Notes: generated from the sequence alone by a model not told the origin. Counted from the stretch's first letter, positions 17,809-27,177 are shown. The stretch is 64,000 nt of DNA from Microcoleus sp. bin48.metabat.b7b8b9.023 (GCF_013299185.1 NZ_JAAFKG010000014.1:1-64000); one strand, 5' to 3'. Made by a program: numbers and translations.

Positions 17809-17846
17809 GCTTGTGACTTGAGACGAGGATAATAAAACGGCGAAAG

Positions 17847-18371
17847 ATGATTATGGAGACAATTTATATCCCTCATCTGCTCACAAAAACCGAGCGGAAA
17901 GAGGTCATTGATTTTGAAGAAATTATCCCCGATTTAGAAACTCTAACTCCCGTGCGGGGACGGCTGCAAGTTATTCACAAAGGTAATTTTCTTGATGTGA
18001 AGGCGAACGCTGAAACAATTGTGACTCTTAGCTGTCATAGATGCCTAAAACAATACAACCACCGTTTAAAAATCCAATCATCGGAAATAATTTGGCTCGA
18101 AGAAAAAGTGAGCGATCCTGATGCAAGTTCAGGAGAATTTGAAGTTGATTTAGAAGATTTGGTGGAAAATTTATCTCCCACAGGCTATTTCTCTCCGAGT
18201 GATTGGGTGTACCAACAAATGTGCTTGGAACTGCCGCACAAACAGCTATGCGATGTTGAATGTCCGGGAATAGATTTAAATGAGGATGATGCAGAAGAGA
18301 CAGAAAGTTCAGAAACAGTCTCTGACAGTCGCTGGGCATCTCTGGCGGCACTTAAACGTCAATTGCCCTAG
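17847..18371 (+). CDS. yceD: YceD family protein (DUF177)
   Basis: The 174-residue protein has the DUF177 pattern: LSCHRCLKQYNHRL at about 61-74 and a second cysteine pair in LCDVECPG near the C-terminus, followed by DSRWASLAALKRQL. The four cysteines suggest a metal site. The family is linked to 23S rRNA accumulation and is often next to rpmF; here it lies in the yidC/ycf46 block, a cyanobacterial arrangement. ATGs at 17847 and 17853 are both possible. Short imperfect heptamers (AGTCATT, AGTCAGC) begin just after its stop codon. Confidence 0.88.
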   Translation: MIMETIYIPHLLTKTERKEVIDFEEIIPDLETLTPVRGRLQVIHKGNFLDVKANAETIVTLSCHRCLKQYNHRLKIQSSEIIWLEEKVSDPDASSGEFEVDLEDLVENLSPTGYFSPSDWVYQQMCLELPHKQLCDVECPGIDLNEDDAEETESSETVSDSRWASLAALKRQLP

Positions 18372-18484
18372 TCAAAAGTCAGCAGTCAAGAGTCATTAGT
18401 CATTAGTCAGCAGTCAATAGTCAATAGCTAAGGGAGCATTTCAGTTTTGCTTTTACTGTCCGCGAGCGGGACAGTTGCTAGATG

Positions 18485-18594
18485 TATAGCCTTTCTCAAA
18501 AAGATGAGGTATAACTGACAGCTTATATAACCACTTAAACCAAGAGGGCCCAAGCCCAACAACGTCCGCGAATCTTTGTGAGAACCGGTATATA
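18485..18594. repeat. MITE-like element B, copy 1
   Basis: The element is about 110 bp. It starts TATAGCCTTTCTCAAAAAG and ends CTTTGTGAGAACCGGTATA, and its ends form an imperfect inverted repeat (TATAGC...TCTCA / TGAGA...GGTATA). The interior contains ATGAGGTATAAC and CCCAACAACGTCCGCGAATC. A closely related copy lies at 34087-34194, and a third with the same ends at 36507-36664. Confidence 0.8.
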
Positions 18595-18718
18595 TAAGCT
18601 TTGCTGCGATCTTGAAGAACTCGCACTCTAACAAAAACTCTTTTTACTCTCGGAAAGAAATGCTTGCGTAGCTAACCACGAATAACCGTGGAATAACGAC
18701 GAAAAAAACACCCGCTAA

Positions 18719-18794
18719 CAACTAATGACTAATAACTAATAACTAATAACTAATAACTAATGACTAATAACTAATAACTAATAACTAATGACTA
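18719..18794. repeat. Heptamer array (ACTAATA/ACTAATG)n abutting the ycf46 start
   Basis: About ten tandem copies of ACTAATA, with scattered ACTAATG variants. The last ATG-containing unit supplies the start codon of ycf46 at 18788, so the array occupies the position of the ribosome binding site. No Shine-Dalgarno sequence is visible in the preceding 30 bases. Confidence 0.95.
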
Positions 18795-20296
18795 TTTTTA
18801 GCGACGAGTTTGAACTGCTGCTACGATCGCGCTACCCCGTAATCTACATTCCCACACGGGAAGAAGAGCGCGTCGAAGTCGCGATCGCCCAATGCGCCAA
18901 AAAACAGGGTTCTCGCGCCGTCTACATCTGGGATTTTGTAGATGGCTATCAAGGCAATCCCAACGATGCGGGTTTTGGCAAGCGCAACCCGCTACAAGCT
19001 TTGGAGTTTCTTGAAAAATTGCCGGCATCCGCACCAGCAATCTTTATTTTGCGAGACTTTCAGCGCTTTTTAGAAGATGTCTCAATTTCCAGAAAGTTGC
19101 GAAATTTGGCGAGACTGCTCAAATCTGTACCCAAAAATATAGTCATCGTATCTCCGATAACTTCGATCCCGGATGACCTCAGCGAAGTCATCACTGTTTT
19201 GGAGTTTCCCCTGCCTGCGGCTGCGGAAATAAAAATGGAGGTAGAAAGGCTGTTAGGCGCTACCGGACAAGCCATAGAAGGGCGTTTGCTGGACGAAACG
19301 GTGCGCTCCTGTCAAGGATTGTCGATCGAACGAATCCGCCGAGTGTTAGCAAAGGCGATCGCCACCAGAGGCGAACTGCATCCCGACGACGCCGAACTGA
19401 TTTTAGAAGAAAAACGCCAAACCATCCGCCAAACTCAAATTCTCGATTTTTACCCAGCCCGCGAAAACATCTCCGATATCGGCGGTTTGGACAATCTCAA
19501 AGAATGGCTGCTGCGGCGCGGCGGTGCTTTTTCCGATCGCGCCCGCCAATACGGTTTGCCACATCCCAGAGGCTTGTTATTAGTCGGAATTCAAGGCACC
19601 GGCAAATCCTTAACTGCAAAGGCGATCGCCCACCACTGGCATTTACCTTTGTTGCGGTTGGATGTCGGACGGTTGTTTGCCGGATTAGTCGGGGAATCGG
19701 AATCGCGCACCAGACAAATGATTCAGCTAGCGGAAGCCTTGGCGCCTTGCGTGCTGTGGATTGACGAGATTGACAAAGCTTTTTCGGGATTGGATGGTAA
19801 AGGCGATTCTGGGACAACCAGCCGCGTGTTCGGAACTTTTATTACTTGGTTGGGCGAAAAAACTTCACCGGTGTTTGTCGTCGCCACGGCGAACAACATC
19901 CAGTCTTTACCGCCGGAAATGCTGAGAAAAGGCAGGTTTGACGAAATATTTTTTGTAGGTTTGCCAAGTCAGGAGGAACGGCGGGCGATTTTTGAGGTAC
20001 ATTTGTTGCGGTTGCGATCGCACAGCATCAAAAACTACGATCTAGAGCGCTTGGCTTACGAAACTCCAGATTTTTCAGGAGCCGAAATCGAGCAAACTTT
20101 GATTGAAGCAATGCACATTGGGTTTAGCCAAAATCGAGACTTTACCACAGATGATATTTTAGAATCAGCTAGTCAGATGGTGCCGTTAGCCCGAACAGCG
20201 AGCGAGCAAATCCAATTTTTGCAAGATTGGGCGGCGGCGGGGAAAGCTCGCCTTGCTTCGAGATACGGCAGTTTGAGCCGCCGGATTCAGGGATAG
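18788..20296 (+). CDS. ycf46: Ycf46-type AAA ATPase
   Basis: The 502-residue protein matches the chloroplast/cyanobacterial Ycf46 family in length and architecture. An N-terminal RecA-like half (FELLLRSRYPVIYIPTREEER) is followed by a AAA module with Walker A GIQGTGKS (about 265-272), Walker B CVLWIDEID (about 320-328) and the arginine-finger region LRKGRFDEIFF. The family has been tied to regulation of photosynthesis and inorganic carbon use in a unicellular cyanobacterium; the exact substrate is not known. The start codon lies within a heptamer repeat array, which may influence translation. The protein start fits homologues, so the ATG at 18788 is well supported. Confidence 0.92.
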   Translation: MTIFSDEFELLLRSRYPVIYIPTREEERVEVAIAQCAKKQGSRAVYIWDFVDGYQGNPNDAGFGKRNPLQALEFLEKLPASAPAIFILRDFQRFLEDVSISRKLRNLARLLKSVPKNIVIVSPITSIPDDLSEVITVLEFPLPAAAEIKMEVERLLGATGQAIEGRLLDETVRSCQGLSIERIRRVLAKAIATRGELHPDDAELILEEKRQTIRQTQILDFYPARENISDIGGLDNLKEWLLRRGGAFSDRARQYGLPHPRGLLLVGIQGTGKSLTAKAIAHHWHLPLLRLDVGRLFAGLVGESESRTRQMIQLAEALAPCVLWIDEIDKAFSGLDGKGDSGTTSRVFGTFITWLGEKTSPVFVVATANNIQSLPPEMLRKGRFDEIFFVGLPSQEERRAIFEVHLLRLRSHSIKNYDLERLAYETPDFSGAEIEQTLIEAMHIGFSQNRDFTTDDILESASQMVPLARTASEQIQFLQDWAAAGKARLASRYGSLSRRIQG

Positions 20297-20390
20297 TCGA
20301 TCGCAAACATTGTGCAGACAGTCAGTATTCGGTATTTACCGGAATCAGAAGTTGTCTTCCCAAAGTCTATCCCACCCAGCCCAAATTTCT

Positions 20391-20598
20391 CAATTCCCGA
20401 TTTTCCCGATTTTCCCGATTTTCCCGATTCTTTATTCTGGCGATCGACGGTCAACTATTCCTTATTCTTTCGACTAACTGTCAACTGTCAACCCTTCTCT
20501 TTCGCAATCTGTCAACTCTCAACTATCAACCCTTCTCTTTCGCCAACTGTCAACTGTCAACTGTCAACTGTCAACTGTTAAGTCAACTGTCAAATTTT
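20391..20598. repeat. Mixed short tandem repeats
   Basis: Between ycf46 and the SH3 gene lie three to four copies of the nine-base unit TTTTCCCGA (about 20398-20430), then several runs of CTGTCAA heptamers (20475-20598) separated by CCCTTCTCTTTCGC spacers. Read on the plus strand the heptamers contain no stop codon and create spurious open frames. No gene is supported in 20297-20605. Confidence 0.9.
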
Positions 20599-20605
20599 CC
20601 TTCAT

Positions 20606-21082
20606 ATGAACAGTGTATATAGCGTTTTCAAGTTTTTAGTGGGTTTTCTGCTAGCGATCGTGCTGATGGCAGGCGCTAGCGTGGCGGCTGCACTTTACTT
20701 TGCCGCTAAGCTAACTACTGTGCCCGACAGGCCTGTTTTTCCCAACGACAAAACAGCAGCACAGATTGCCGGTGCTGGGGCGAAGTCAACAGCCAAGGCC
20801 AGCCCAGTTTCTACGTCTAGCGATGCTGCGTCTGGCGATGCCGCGTCTGAGAAACCCCTGGAACCGGGAGCTTACCGAGCTCTGGTGACTCAGCCGATCG
20901 GCTTAATTCTCCGGGATAGTGGCAACCGAGACTCGAACCGAATTGGCGGTGTAGGTTACAAGGAAAAAGTTGTGGTTTTGGAAGATTCACCAGACAAAGA
21001 GTGGCAGCGAATTCGAGTTGAGGATGGCAATCGCGAAGGTTGGGTGAAGGGCGGCAATACTGAAAAAGTTGAGGGCGAATAG
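20606..21082 (+). CDS. SH3-domain protein with N-terminal membrane anchor
   Basis: The 158-residue protein has one transmembrane or signal-anchor helix (about 8-34, FKFLVGFLLAIVLMAGASVAA). An Ala/Ser-rich linker follows, then a bacterial SH3 domain (about 90-152) with ITQPIGLILRDSG-like spacing, GYKEKVVVLED and WQRIRVEDGNREGWV. Such proteins usually bind cell wall or act as periplasmic adaptors. It sits between ycf46 and another wall-binding protein but is not obviously cotranscribed with either. The function is unknown. Confidence 0.8.
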   Translation: MNSVYSVFKFLVGFLLAIVLMAGASVAAALYFAAKLTTVPDRPVFPNDKTAAQIAGAGAKSTAKASPVSTSSDAASGDAASEKPLEPGAYRALVTQPIGLILRDSGNRDSNRIGGVGYKEKVVVLEDSPDKEWQRIRVEDGNREGWVKGGNTEKVEGE

Positions 21083-21383
21083 CACAAAGGCTGGTGTCTA
21101 GAAATTATCCGCGTTGGCCTGTGTTGCTCTGCGGTTGCCCGATCGCAGATCGTATGCAATAAGTCTAATCTTTATCTCCGCTCAACCCATCCTACATATC
21201 ACATTCTTTTTGAAAAGTCAAATTAAATTTATTTAGCATAAAGATTTGGTTTAAACCCCCAAGCTTTTTCGGAAAAAATCAAAAGCAGACTATTCATTAC
21301 TCCAATCCTCGGACTTCCAGATAGAGTTCGCTGTCAGCGGTCAACCAAGAGGGCCCGCACGGCGGTGTACCACCCCTACGACA

Positions 21384-21427
21384 GGTCAACTGTCAACTGT
21401 CAACTGTCAACTGTCAACTCTCAACTG
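21384..21427. repeat. Heptamer array (GTCAACT)n
   Basis: About six copies of GTCAACT, the last one degenerate (CTCAACT). It lies in the intergenic region 21083-21566, which otherwise holds no gene I can support. Confidence 0.95.
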
Positions 21428-21566
21428 AGAGTTATGTTAAGAAACTTAGCAAAATTTTAAGCTTAGTTGCAAATCGTAGGCTTTTGTCACCGCAGTAGAG
21501 GCAAGAATGGTAGCTTAGATCACAAGATCTAAGTTTTCAGCTTAACAGCTATCAACCATAAAAAAT

Positions 21567-21743
21567 ATGTACGACAAACGTCCCGATCGAGATTTGGCGA
21601 CTGCTGCTGTAACTGCGGCTTTAGGAGCTGGAGTGGTCACTTCTTTTGCAGTCAGCAGAGGGCAAAACCCTCTGGTAGCGTTAGCAATTACTGTTTTTGC
21701 AGCCGGAGTAGCTTTGATTTGCGATCGGTTCGGTTTAATTTAA
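21567..21743 (+). CDS. Small membrane protein (58 residues)
   Basis: The reading frame starts MYDKRPDRDLATAAVTAALG and ends ALICDRFGLI. It has two hydrophobic stretches, about 11-29 and 36-52, separated by a polar turn (SRGQNP), so it is probably a two-helix membrane protein. It is followed by a clear hairpin terminator 44 bases downstream, which supports it being a real gene. I recognise the composition as that of small conserved cyanobacterial hypothetical proteins but know no function. No strong Shine-Dalgarno sequence is seen. Confidence 0.6.
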   Translation: MYDKRPDRDLATAAVTAALGAGVVTSFAVSRGQNPLVALAITVFAAGVALICDRFGLI

Positions 21744-21786
21744 GTTAATTTCAACTTTGTAGAGAATAATTAATAGTTAACAAATT

Positions 21787-21828
21787 AAATCCCCATCCTG
21801 TTGGCAACTAGCAAGGGTGGGGATTTTT
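21787..21828 (+). terminator. Rho-independent-type terminator
   Basis: AAATCCCCATCC pairs with GGGTGGGGATTT across a 16-base loop and is followed by a short T run. It lies directly downstream of the 58-residue membrane protein gene. Confidence 0.75.
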
Positions 21829-22135
21829 AGTCGATCGTCAACAACTAATATTTTTCTAATACAAAATTTCATTTTTAGCCAATAATAGCCAAAAACTGGT
21901 CATTTTTCCCTCAGCAAGGCTAAGATGTGGCTGCAAACTATTTTCCTGACACTCGCGTCTCTCGAAACAGCGATGCTATCGTGGTTGTTACCTGTAATTA
22001 TTTTTGAAGGCATTTTTTTTTAACACGGGTGCTTCGCGCAAACAGGTAAAACTTAGTCTTGATAGATCCTGAGCAACCCAAAGCTCAGCTTGAGTTTGCT
22101 CGTACATCACAGCCACAATTTCACACTAAAAATTT
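21829..22135. other. Leader region of the peptidoglycan-binding gene
   Basis: No gene is seen. The segment contains a run of eight or more T (about 22012-22021) and the CCTGAGCAACCCAAAG stretch. It probably holds the promoter and leader of the next gene, but I cannot pick out a clear -35/-10 pair. Confidence 0.4.
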
Positions 22136-23716
22136 ATGGAATCTCTCGCCTACCTCGAACTTGCTCTTGTTTGCGAAGCACCCGCACAAGAGTCGAAAAT
22201 TTTTGATACGCCCAAGTGGCAAAACCTATCGACTCAGACTTATGTCCGTTTGCTGTCTCTGGCTTTGATGCTGTCGGTTTTGAGTGCAGCCGGTTCGGCT
22301 TTTGCTCAAATAGATCCAGGAAATCCCAATTTGCGCTCTGTTCAAGACAGATTGCGGGATCTTGGCTATTTTTCCAGATCTTCTACCGGTCAGCTAGGCC
22401 CGGTAACAAAACAAGCTCTGACTAACTTTCAACGAGACTATCAACTGTCGCTGACTGGTAAACCCGATCGATCTACGGTGATAGTGCTCAACAGTTTAGA
22501 CGAGGACGATCGATCTTTTAAAACTACTTATACAAACTATAGCTATAACGAGCTGCGTTATGGAGACTCGGGTGCAGATGTTACCGCTCTCCAGCGCAGG
22601 TTGAAAGAGCTAGGCTACTTCAACACGCATCCCACAGGGAGTTTTCGCGAAATTACTCTCAATGCGGTGAGATACTTCCAGCGGATTAATCGACTGCGGG
22701 TGACTGGAGTTGCTGACAGGCAAACTTTAGCCTTGCTGTTTGCTTCCACCAGGCCAACTCCCCCCGTTACTCCTCCTGATATTTCGGAAAATGGCGGTTG
22801 CAAGGGGCTGCGGTTCGGCGACAGAGGGGCGACGGTAGACTTGATCCAGCGGCAGTTAAAAGCTTTAGGCTATTTTGAGGGCGGGATTGACGGCAAGTTT
22901 CGCGAACGCACTCTCTACGCTGTGACTCGTTTTCAGCAAGATTTCAATCTGGTTTCTGACGGCTGCGCTGACACTGCTACTTTGAAGGCGATAGATGCCC
23001 AGATGAGGGAAGCTCAAATTACTGTATATCCAGGAGAAAATGACGAGCAGAGTAATAATGCTGGAGATTTTCTGGATTTGGGCGACACAGGTCGAGAAGT
23101 AGAATTGTTGCAACGGCGGCTGCAACAATTGGGTTATTACAGGAGCCAGATTCACGGTTGGTTCGATCGACCAACTCAAGAAGCTTTGATCCGATTTCAG
23201 AGAGATAGCGGGCTGTCCGGGACTGGCACAGTAGATCGCAGCACTCGATCGGCTTTGAGACAAGCCAACAGGCAGGCTGCAAAGCCGCAGCAGCCCGTTG
23301 CAACGGGTCTGCGGCGGGGGGATACTGGGCCTGGTGTCCGACAGCTTCAGTCTGCGCTCAGAAGTCTGGGGAAAAACCCTGGCCCGGTGAATGGAGTATT
23401 TGGAGCCGAGACTGAGTGGGCGGTGCTGTCCTTTCAACGCGAGCGCAATTTGTCCCCGGCTACGGGTATTGCCACTCCGGCAACTTTGGCCGCAATCCAA
23501 AACGGGTTAGCTGGGCGAGTTACTGTTCCTGCTGTGCCGATTAGCAGTGTCAATTCTCGATCGAGCATTCACCAATTACAAACACGATTGCAAGGCCTCG
23601 GCTTTTATACAGGCTCAATTACCGGAGTTTTTGATGCTCCGACGAAAGACGCTCTCGATCGATCTGTGCGCAGTTACGGGGTGAGCAGCGATGATTTGTT
23701 GAGCCAAACTTTTTAG
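22136..23716 (+). CDS. Secreted protein with six peptidoglycan-binding modules
   Basis: The 526-residue protein has a long N-region then a hydrophobic signal segment (about 38-57, ending GSAFA). Six PG_binding_1 modules of about 60 residues follow, each with an L..GD.G..V..LQ..L..LGYF opening, a G.F...T..A...FQ core and an ATL-type end. The first lacks the GD.G opening and the last is degenerate (DALDRSVRSYG). No catalytic domain is present, so it probably binds the cell wall as a scaffold or anchor. It converges with the zur-like gene, with a perfect palindrome between them. Confidence 0.85.
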   Translation: MESLAYLELALVCEAPAQESKIFDTPKWQNLSTQTYVRLLSLALMLSVLSAAGSAFAQIDPGNPNLRSVQDRLRDLGYFSRSSTGQLGPVTKQALTNFQRDYQLSLTGKPDRSTVIVLNSLDEDDRSFKTTYTNYSYNELRYGDSGADVTALQRRLKELGYFNTHPTGSFREITLNAVRYFQRINRLRVTGVADRQTLALLFASTRPTPPVTPPDISENGGCKGLRFGDRGATVDLIQRQLKALGYFEGGIDGKFRERTLYAVTRFQQDFNLVSDGCADTATLKAIDAQMREAQITVYPGENDEQSNNAGDFLDLGDTGREVELLQRRLQQLGYYRSQIHGWFDRPTQEALIRFQRDSGLSGTGTVDRSTRSALRQANRQAAKPQQPVATGLRRGDTGPGVRQLQSALRSLGKNPGPVNGVFGAETEWAVLSFQRERNLSPATGIATPATLAAIQNGLAGRVTVPAVPISSVNSRSSIHQLQTRLQGLGFYTGSITGVFDAPTKDALDRSVRSYGVSSDDLLSQTF

Positions 23717-23809
23717 CACCCAAGTTGCGGATGCGACATCAAATAAATCTGGTTTCTGGTTCCTGACTCATTCCCGATCTGGATCTATTGTCCCCCAGAA
23801 ACTCGGTTT

Positions 23810-23837
23810 CGGCGCAAGTGCGATCGCACTTGCGCCG
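23810..23837. terminator. Perfect 28-bp palindrome between convergent genes
   Basis: CGGCGCAAGTGCGA is followed immediately by its exact reverse complement, with a HIP1 octamer (GCGATCGC) at the centre. It lies between the converging peptidoglycan-binding gene and the zur-like gene and could terminate both. There is no U tract, so a role other than termination is possible. Confidence 0.6.
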
Positions 23838-23895
23838 AAGATGTTTTGCTAAAAATTGTAACAAACCGTACTTGAAATGCCAAAATAGTGTATTA

Positions 23896-24423
23896 TCACT
23901 CGATTGCATCAGGAGCACTGTTGCCATTCTGGGCGATCGACCTCGGACAAGACCAATTGCTAGAAACCAAAGACGGCCATCCCATCCGCAAAGCTTCATG
24001 GCACACCGTATGAATCGTTAACTGGCAGTCTAGCAGGTGCAACCCAGACTTTTCAGCTTGTTTCATGCCAATTTTCAAAATCGAATCGTTGTTAAATTCG
24101 ATCGTTCTGTTGCACTGAACGCAGACTAGATGGTGGTGGTGGTGCGGGTAAGGCTGGTTTATTTCATAGTGTTTGTGACCTTCGGCTAGTTCGAGTTCGC
24201 GGAGCAAGCTCATCCTTGCCATTAACTTTAAAGTTCGGTAAATAGTGGACAAGCTAATGTTTTCGCCACGATTTTTTAACAAAGTGTACAAATCCTCCGC
24301 ACTCAGGTGGTTGCCTTTGGGGAGGTTCTGAAACACGTGCAAGATGGTTTCCCGTTGGGGAGTCATCCGCCAGCCTTTGTCATTGAGTTCGGATTTGAAT
24401 GAGGACGCGGTGTAAAGTGCCAT
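23896..24423 (-). CDS. zur: Fur-family regulator, Zur/FurB-like
   Basis: The 175-residue protein has a winged-helix N-terminus (GWRMTPQRETILHVFQ, then LSTIYRTLKLM) and the metal-binding stretch HKHYEINQPYPHHHHHLVC, followed by VQCNRTIEF. These features resemble cyanobacterial FurB/Zur, which represses zinc uptake genes. The first CxxC (CVQC) is present. The second, expected after LTIHTVC, is not: the sequence continues HEALRMGWPSLVSSNWSC. Either this subgroup uses a different structural site, or a one-base change shifted the frame; inserting one T there would restore a CHEC reading. PerR cannot be excluded. Confidence 0.75.
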   Translation of the reverse strand: MALYTASSFKSELNDKGWRMTPQRETILHVFQNLPKGNHLSAEDLYTLLKNRGENISLSTIYRTLKLMARMSLLRELELAEGHKHYEINQPYPHHHHHLVCVQCNRTIEFNNDSILKIGMKQAEKSGLHLLDCQLTIHTVCHEALRMGWPSLVSSNWSCPRSIAQNGNSAPDAIE

Positions 24424-24814
24424 AGTGACCCTCTCAAGAAAGTCTGCCTATTGACAATAATACATAACGAGCGAGATATTTTGCAAATATCGGAGCTTAT
24501 TGAAAAAAGCTGGGGATAAAAATTTAGACAGAGGACAGAGAAATCGTGTAGAAGTAACAATCATTACTTCTGTTTTATGCTTTCTGTCTTCTGCCTTCTA
24601 CCTAGATCCAGAAACGGACATTACCAATACATTGACCTACTCCCGAACCTTGAAGAATGGGGATTCTGGATTTAAACAGACAAAGCAAGCATTCCTTGTC
24701 TGATATTGCCGAGCATCCTAGTTTGATGCCTCAACCTATAGGATTGTTTTGCCATTATAGAATTGAGACCGGATTTTTAGCGCTCGGGTACCAACAATAC
24801 ATAGCCAATTATGA

Positions 24815-24842
24815 AAGCCGTCCTATAAGAAGGACGAGGCTC
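24815..24842 (-). terminator. Likely sigC terminator
   Basis: On the minus strand AGCC-T-CGTCCT pairs with AGGACG-GCT across a six-base loop and is followed by TTTC. It lies 37 bases after the sigC stop codon. The rest of 24424-24878 holds no gene I can support. Confidence 0.5.
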
Positions 24843-24878
24843 TAAACCCTATTGGGCAGTAAATGCACACCAGCTAAC

Positions 24879-26147
24879 TTAAGTTAGAGACTCCAGATAG
24901 TCGCGCACGCGGTTGCGACGCTTGGGTTGGCGGAGTTTTTGCAAAGCTTTGGCTTCAATTTGGCGGACTCGCTCGCGGGACAAGTCGAGAGCGCGACCGA
25001 TTTCTGCCAAGGAGTAGGGGTGTCCGTCGCCCAAACCAAAGCGCATCAGAATTACATCTCGTTCGCGGCTAGTCAAATCTGCCAACAATTGTTGCAAATC
25101 GCGGTGCAGAGCTTCTCGCATCAGCATTTCTTCTGGCGAGATGCTGTCTGTTTCGAGTAAGTCGCCCAACTCTGTATCTTTTTCGTTGCCCACTTTAGTT
25201 TCCAGAGAAACAGAGCGAGGAACTCGCAGCAATACTTCCCGAACTTGAGCGGCAGTCATGTCCAATTCGACGCCGATATCTTCGATCGTAGCTGTGCGAC
25301 CTTTTTCTTGAGAAATTTTGCGCTGGGCTTTCTTGATTTTGTTAAGTTTTTCGGTGATGTGGACGGGGAGGCGGATGGTGCGGCTTTGAGTCGCTATAGC
25401 CCGCGTGATTCCCTGGCGAATCCACCAGTAAGCGTATGTGCTAAACCGATAGCCCCGTGTCGGGTCGAACTTTTCGACAGCTCGTTCCAGTCCGAGAGTA
25501 CCTTCTTGTATTAAATCGAGCAATTCTAAACCGCGATTTTGATATTTTTTCGCCACCGAAACCACCAGGCGCAAATTCGCCTTAATCATGTGGTCTTTAG
25601 CTTCGATGCCTTCAGCTTGAATTCTTTCGATCGCCTCCACCGTCATCTCTGCCAACTCTGCCCACTGGCGCTTGCCTTCGGACATAATTCGCTTGAGTTC
25701 TGGCACGTCACTGATGCCGGCGGTTAATGCCCAGCGTTCCAGGGAAGGTTTGTGTCCCAATTGTGCAGACAGGCGATCGCGCACTTCTATTAAATGCACG
25801 AAGCTTTGAATCAGCCCTTCTTCCTGGGAGGCGACGGTATTCCGCAATTCCAGCAATTTGATGTAGCGCTGAACTTTTTGAGCTTCGGAGACTTCTTCGT
25901 CTCTACCCAAGAGACGCACCCGACCGATTTCCTGTAAGTACAGACGCACTAAATCTGTAGTGCGGCGGCTAGCGTTTTTTTGCAATTTGGATGCTGTGTC
26001 TGCATCTTCAGTCTCTGCTGAGTCTTGGTCGATGGGTTCGTCTCCAGCTTCTTCAGCATCTTCATCCAACACATCTACATCTTGCAAGGGATTGACTCGC
26101 AGTTGTTCGTCGAATTCAGCTTGAGCGTAAAAAGAGGTGGCTGGCAT
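24879..26147 (-). CDS. sigC: RNA polymerase group 2 sigma factor, SigC type
   Basis: The 422-residue protein belongs to the sigma-70 family. The N-terminus MPATSFYAQ and the acidic segment after it are characteristic of cyanobacterial SigC. Region 1.2 is DLVRLYLQEIGRVRLL, regions 2.1-2.4 include ANLRLVVSVAKKYQNRGLE and STYAYWWIRQGITRAIATQ, and region 4.2 is SLAEIGRALDLSRERVRQIE. SigC is a non-essential sigma factor active in stationary-phase, carbon or nitrogen responses in other cyanobacteria. The gene appears monocistronic. The principal SigA differs in region 1 and in the LGLIRAAEKF motif (here LGLERAVEKF). Confidence 0.88.
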   Translation of the reverse strand: MPATSFYAQAEFDEQLRVNPLQDVDVLDEDAEEAGDEPIDQDSAETEDADTASKLQKNASRRTTDLVRLYLQEIGRVRLLGRDEEVSEAQKVQRYIKLLELRNTVASQEEGLIQSFVHLIEVRDRLSAQLGHKPSLERWALTAGISDVPELKRIMSEGKRQWAELAEMTVEAIERIQAEGIEAKDHMIKANLRLVVSVAKKYQNRGLELLDLIQEGTLGLERAVEKFDPTRGYRFSTYAYWWIRQGITRAIATQSRTIRLPVHITEKLNKIKKAQRKISQEKGRTATIEDIGVELDMTAAQVREVLLRVPRSVSLETKVGNEKDTELGDLLETDSISPEEMLMREALHRDLQQLLADLTSRERDVILMRFGLGDGHPYSLAEIGRALDLSRERVRQIEAKALQKLRQPKRRNRVRDYLESLT

Positions 26148-27177
26148 AGTGATTTTCTCAATGGCTCCGGGTGAAAAGATGCTACGCTTAGCGGTTATTT
26201 ATAATTATGATGCCCACTTTGTTAAGACGAAGCATCACCGCTGTTTGTTTCTTTACTAACTTTTCTGACTTTTGTGCTGTGGTCGAGATCGAACTTTTGC
26301 TGCCCCACTTGTTTTACCAAGATTCGGGAAAACGCTAAGAACTTTCTGATGTAACAGTTTGAAGGCCCGAAAAGTGCGTTGTACTTCTTTGTTTATATAG
26401 CTAGTATAGATAGAGACTGGCTATAAACAAGTGACCTTCGTCAGAAGTTAAGTTAATCTTCATCACTAATAACCTGGTTCCCGATCACTTCGGAAAAATA
26501 GGGATTTTTTTAATAAAACTTTATATAATCCTGCGTTCTTGATTAAATATCCCACAGCTCACAGGAAGCTTAATTCCTTGCACCATATGAGATTCATTGT
26601 TTTTAGAGTCTCCCTTATCGAGTTGGCGGTTAAGGGGAAAACCGGGTTTCCTGACAAAAATTCTGCATTTAAACCCAGGAATTAGAGGAAAAAACCCGGT
26701 TTCTTGATGTATTTGGCGTAGGTTGGGAGTTGGATATGGCGATCGATCTATAACTTTTTTGGTGTTGGCTGGGGCTTCCCTTTTAACCTCACCCAATATG
26801 AGCAGCATCAAAAACCGGGTCTTTTGAACTCCCGCTGGCACAGAAAGCGTAGGTTTTTCATCGCTGTTACCGGATTGTTGAAAAGTTAAAACTGGCCTTG
26901 CACTTGTCAATCAGTAAGATTACTTAAAAAACTGCTTTTGAGAGTATTGAAAAATTAGCGGGGGTAAGTGGGCATAAATATGGCCCTCCGAATGTTGGCG
27001 AAGCCCTCGAAGACGATCGCCTAAATCTCAGTTTTTCACCCAAAATTTGAGCAAATTTTAAGTATAATTGCTGAGGGACAAATACTTCCCTCGCTTAAAT
27101 TGTCACCAATGCTGTTACCCGATCGACTTTGAGTGACAATCATTCTCTCTCGCGTCAGTGCACTCCAATTAAAATTA
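26148..27177. other. 1-kb intergenic region upstream of sigC
   Basis: I see no convincing gene. The segment holds three copies of the dispersed AAACCGGGTTT repeat (about 26638-26650, 26693-26705 and 26813-26824) and a hairpin GTTTATA...TATAAAC near 26391-26429. The sigC promoter should lie near 26160-26400. A 129-codon minus-strand frame (26521-26910) runs straight through the repeats and looks fortuitous. A non-coding RNA could be hidden here but I cannot support one. Confidence 0.45.

Noticed and set aside
20227..20622. Open frame with NCQLSTVNCQLS repeats
   Set aside because: It is translation of the CTGTCAA heptamer array, which has no stop codon in this orientation.
26521..26910. 129-codon minus-strand frame upstream of sigC
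   Set aside because: Runs through three copies of the AAACCGGGTTT repeat; no ribosome binding site or domain.
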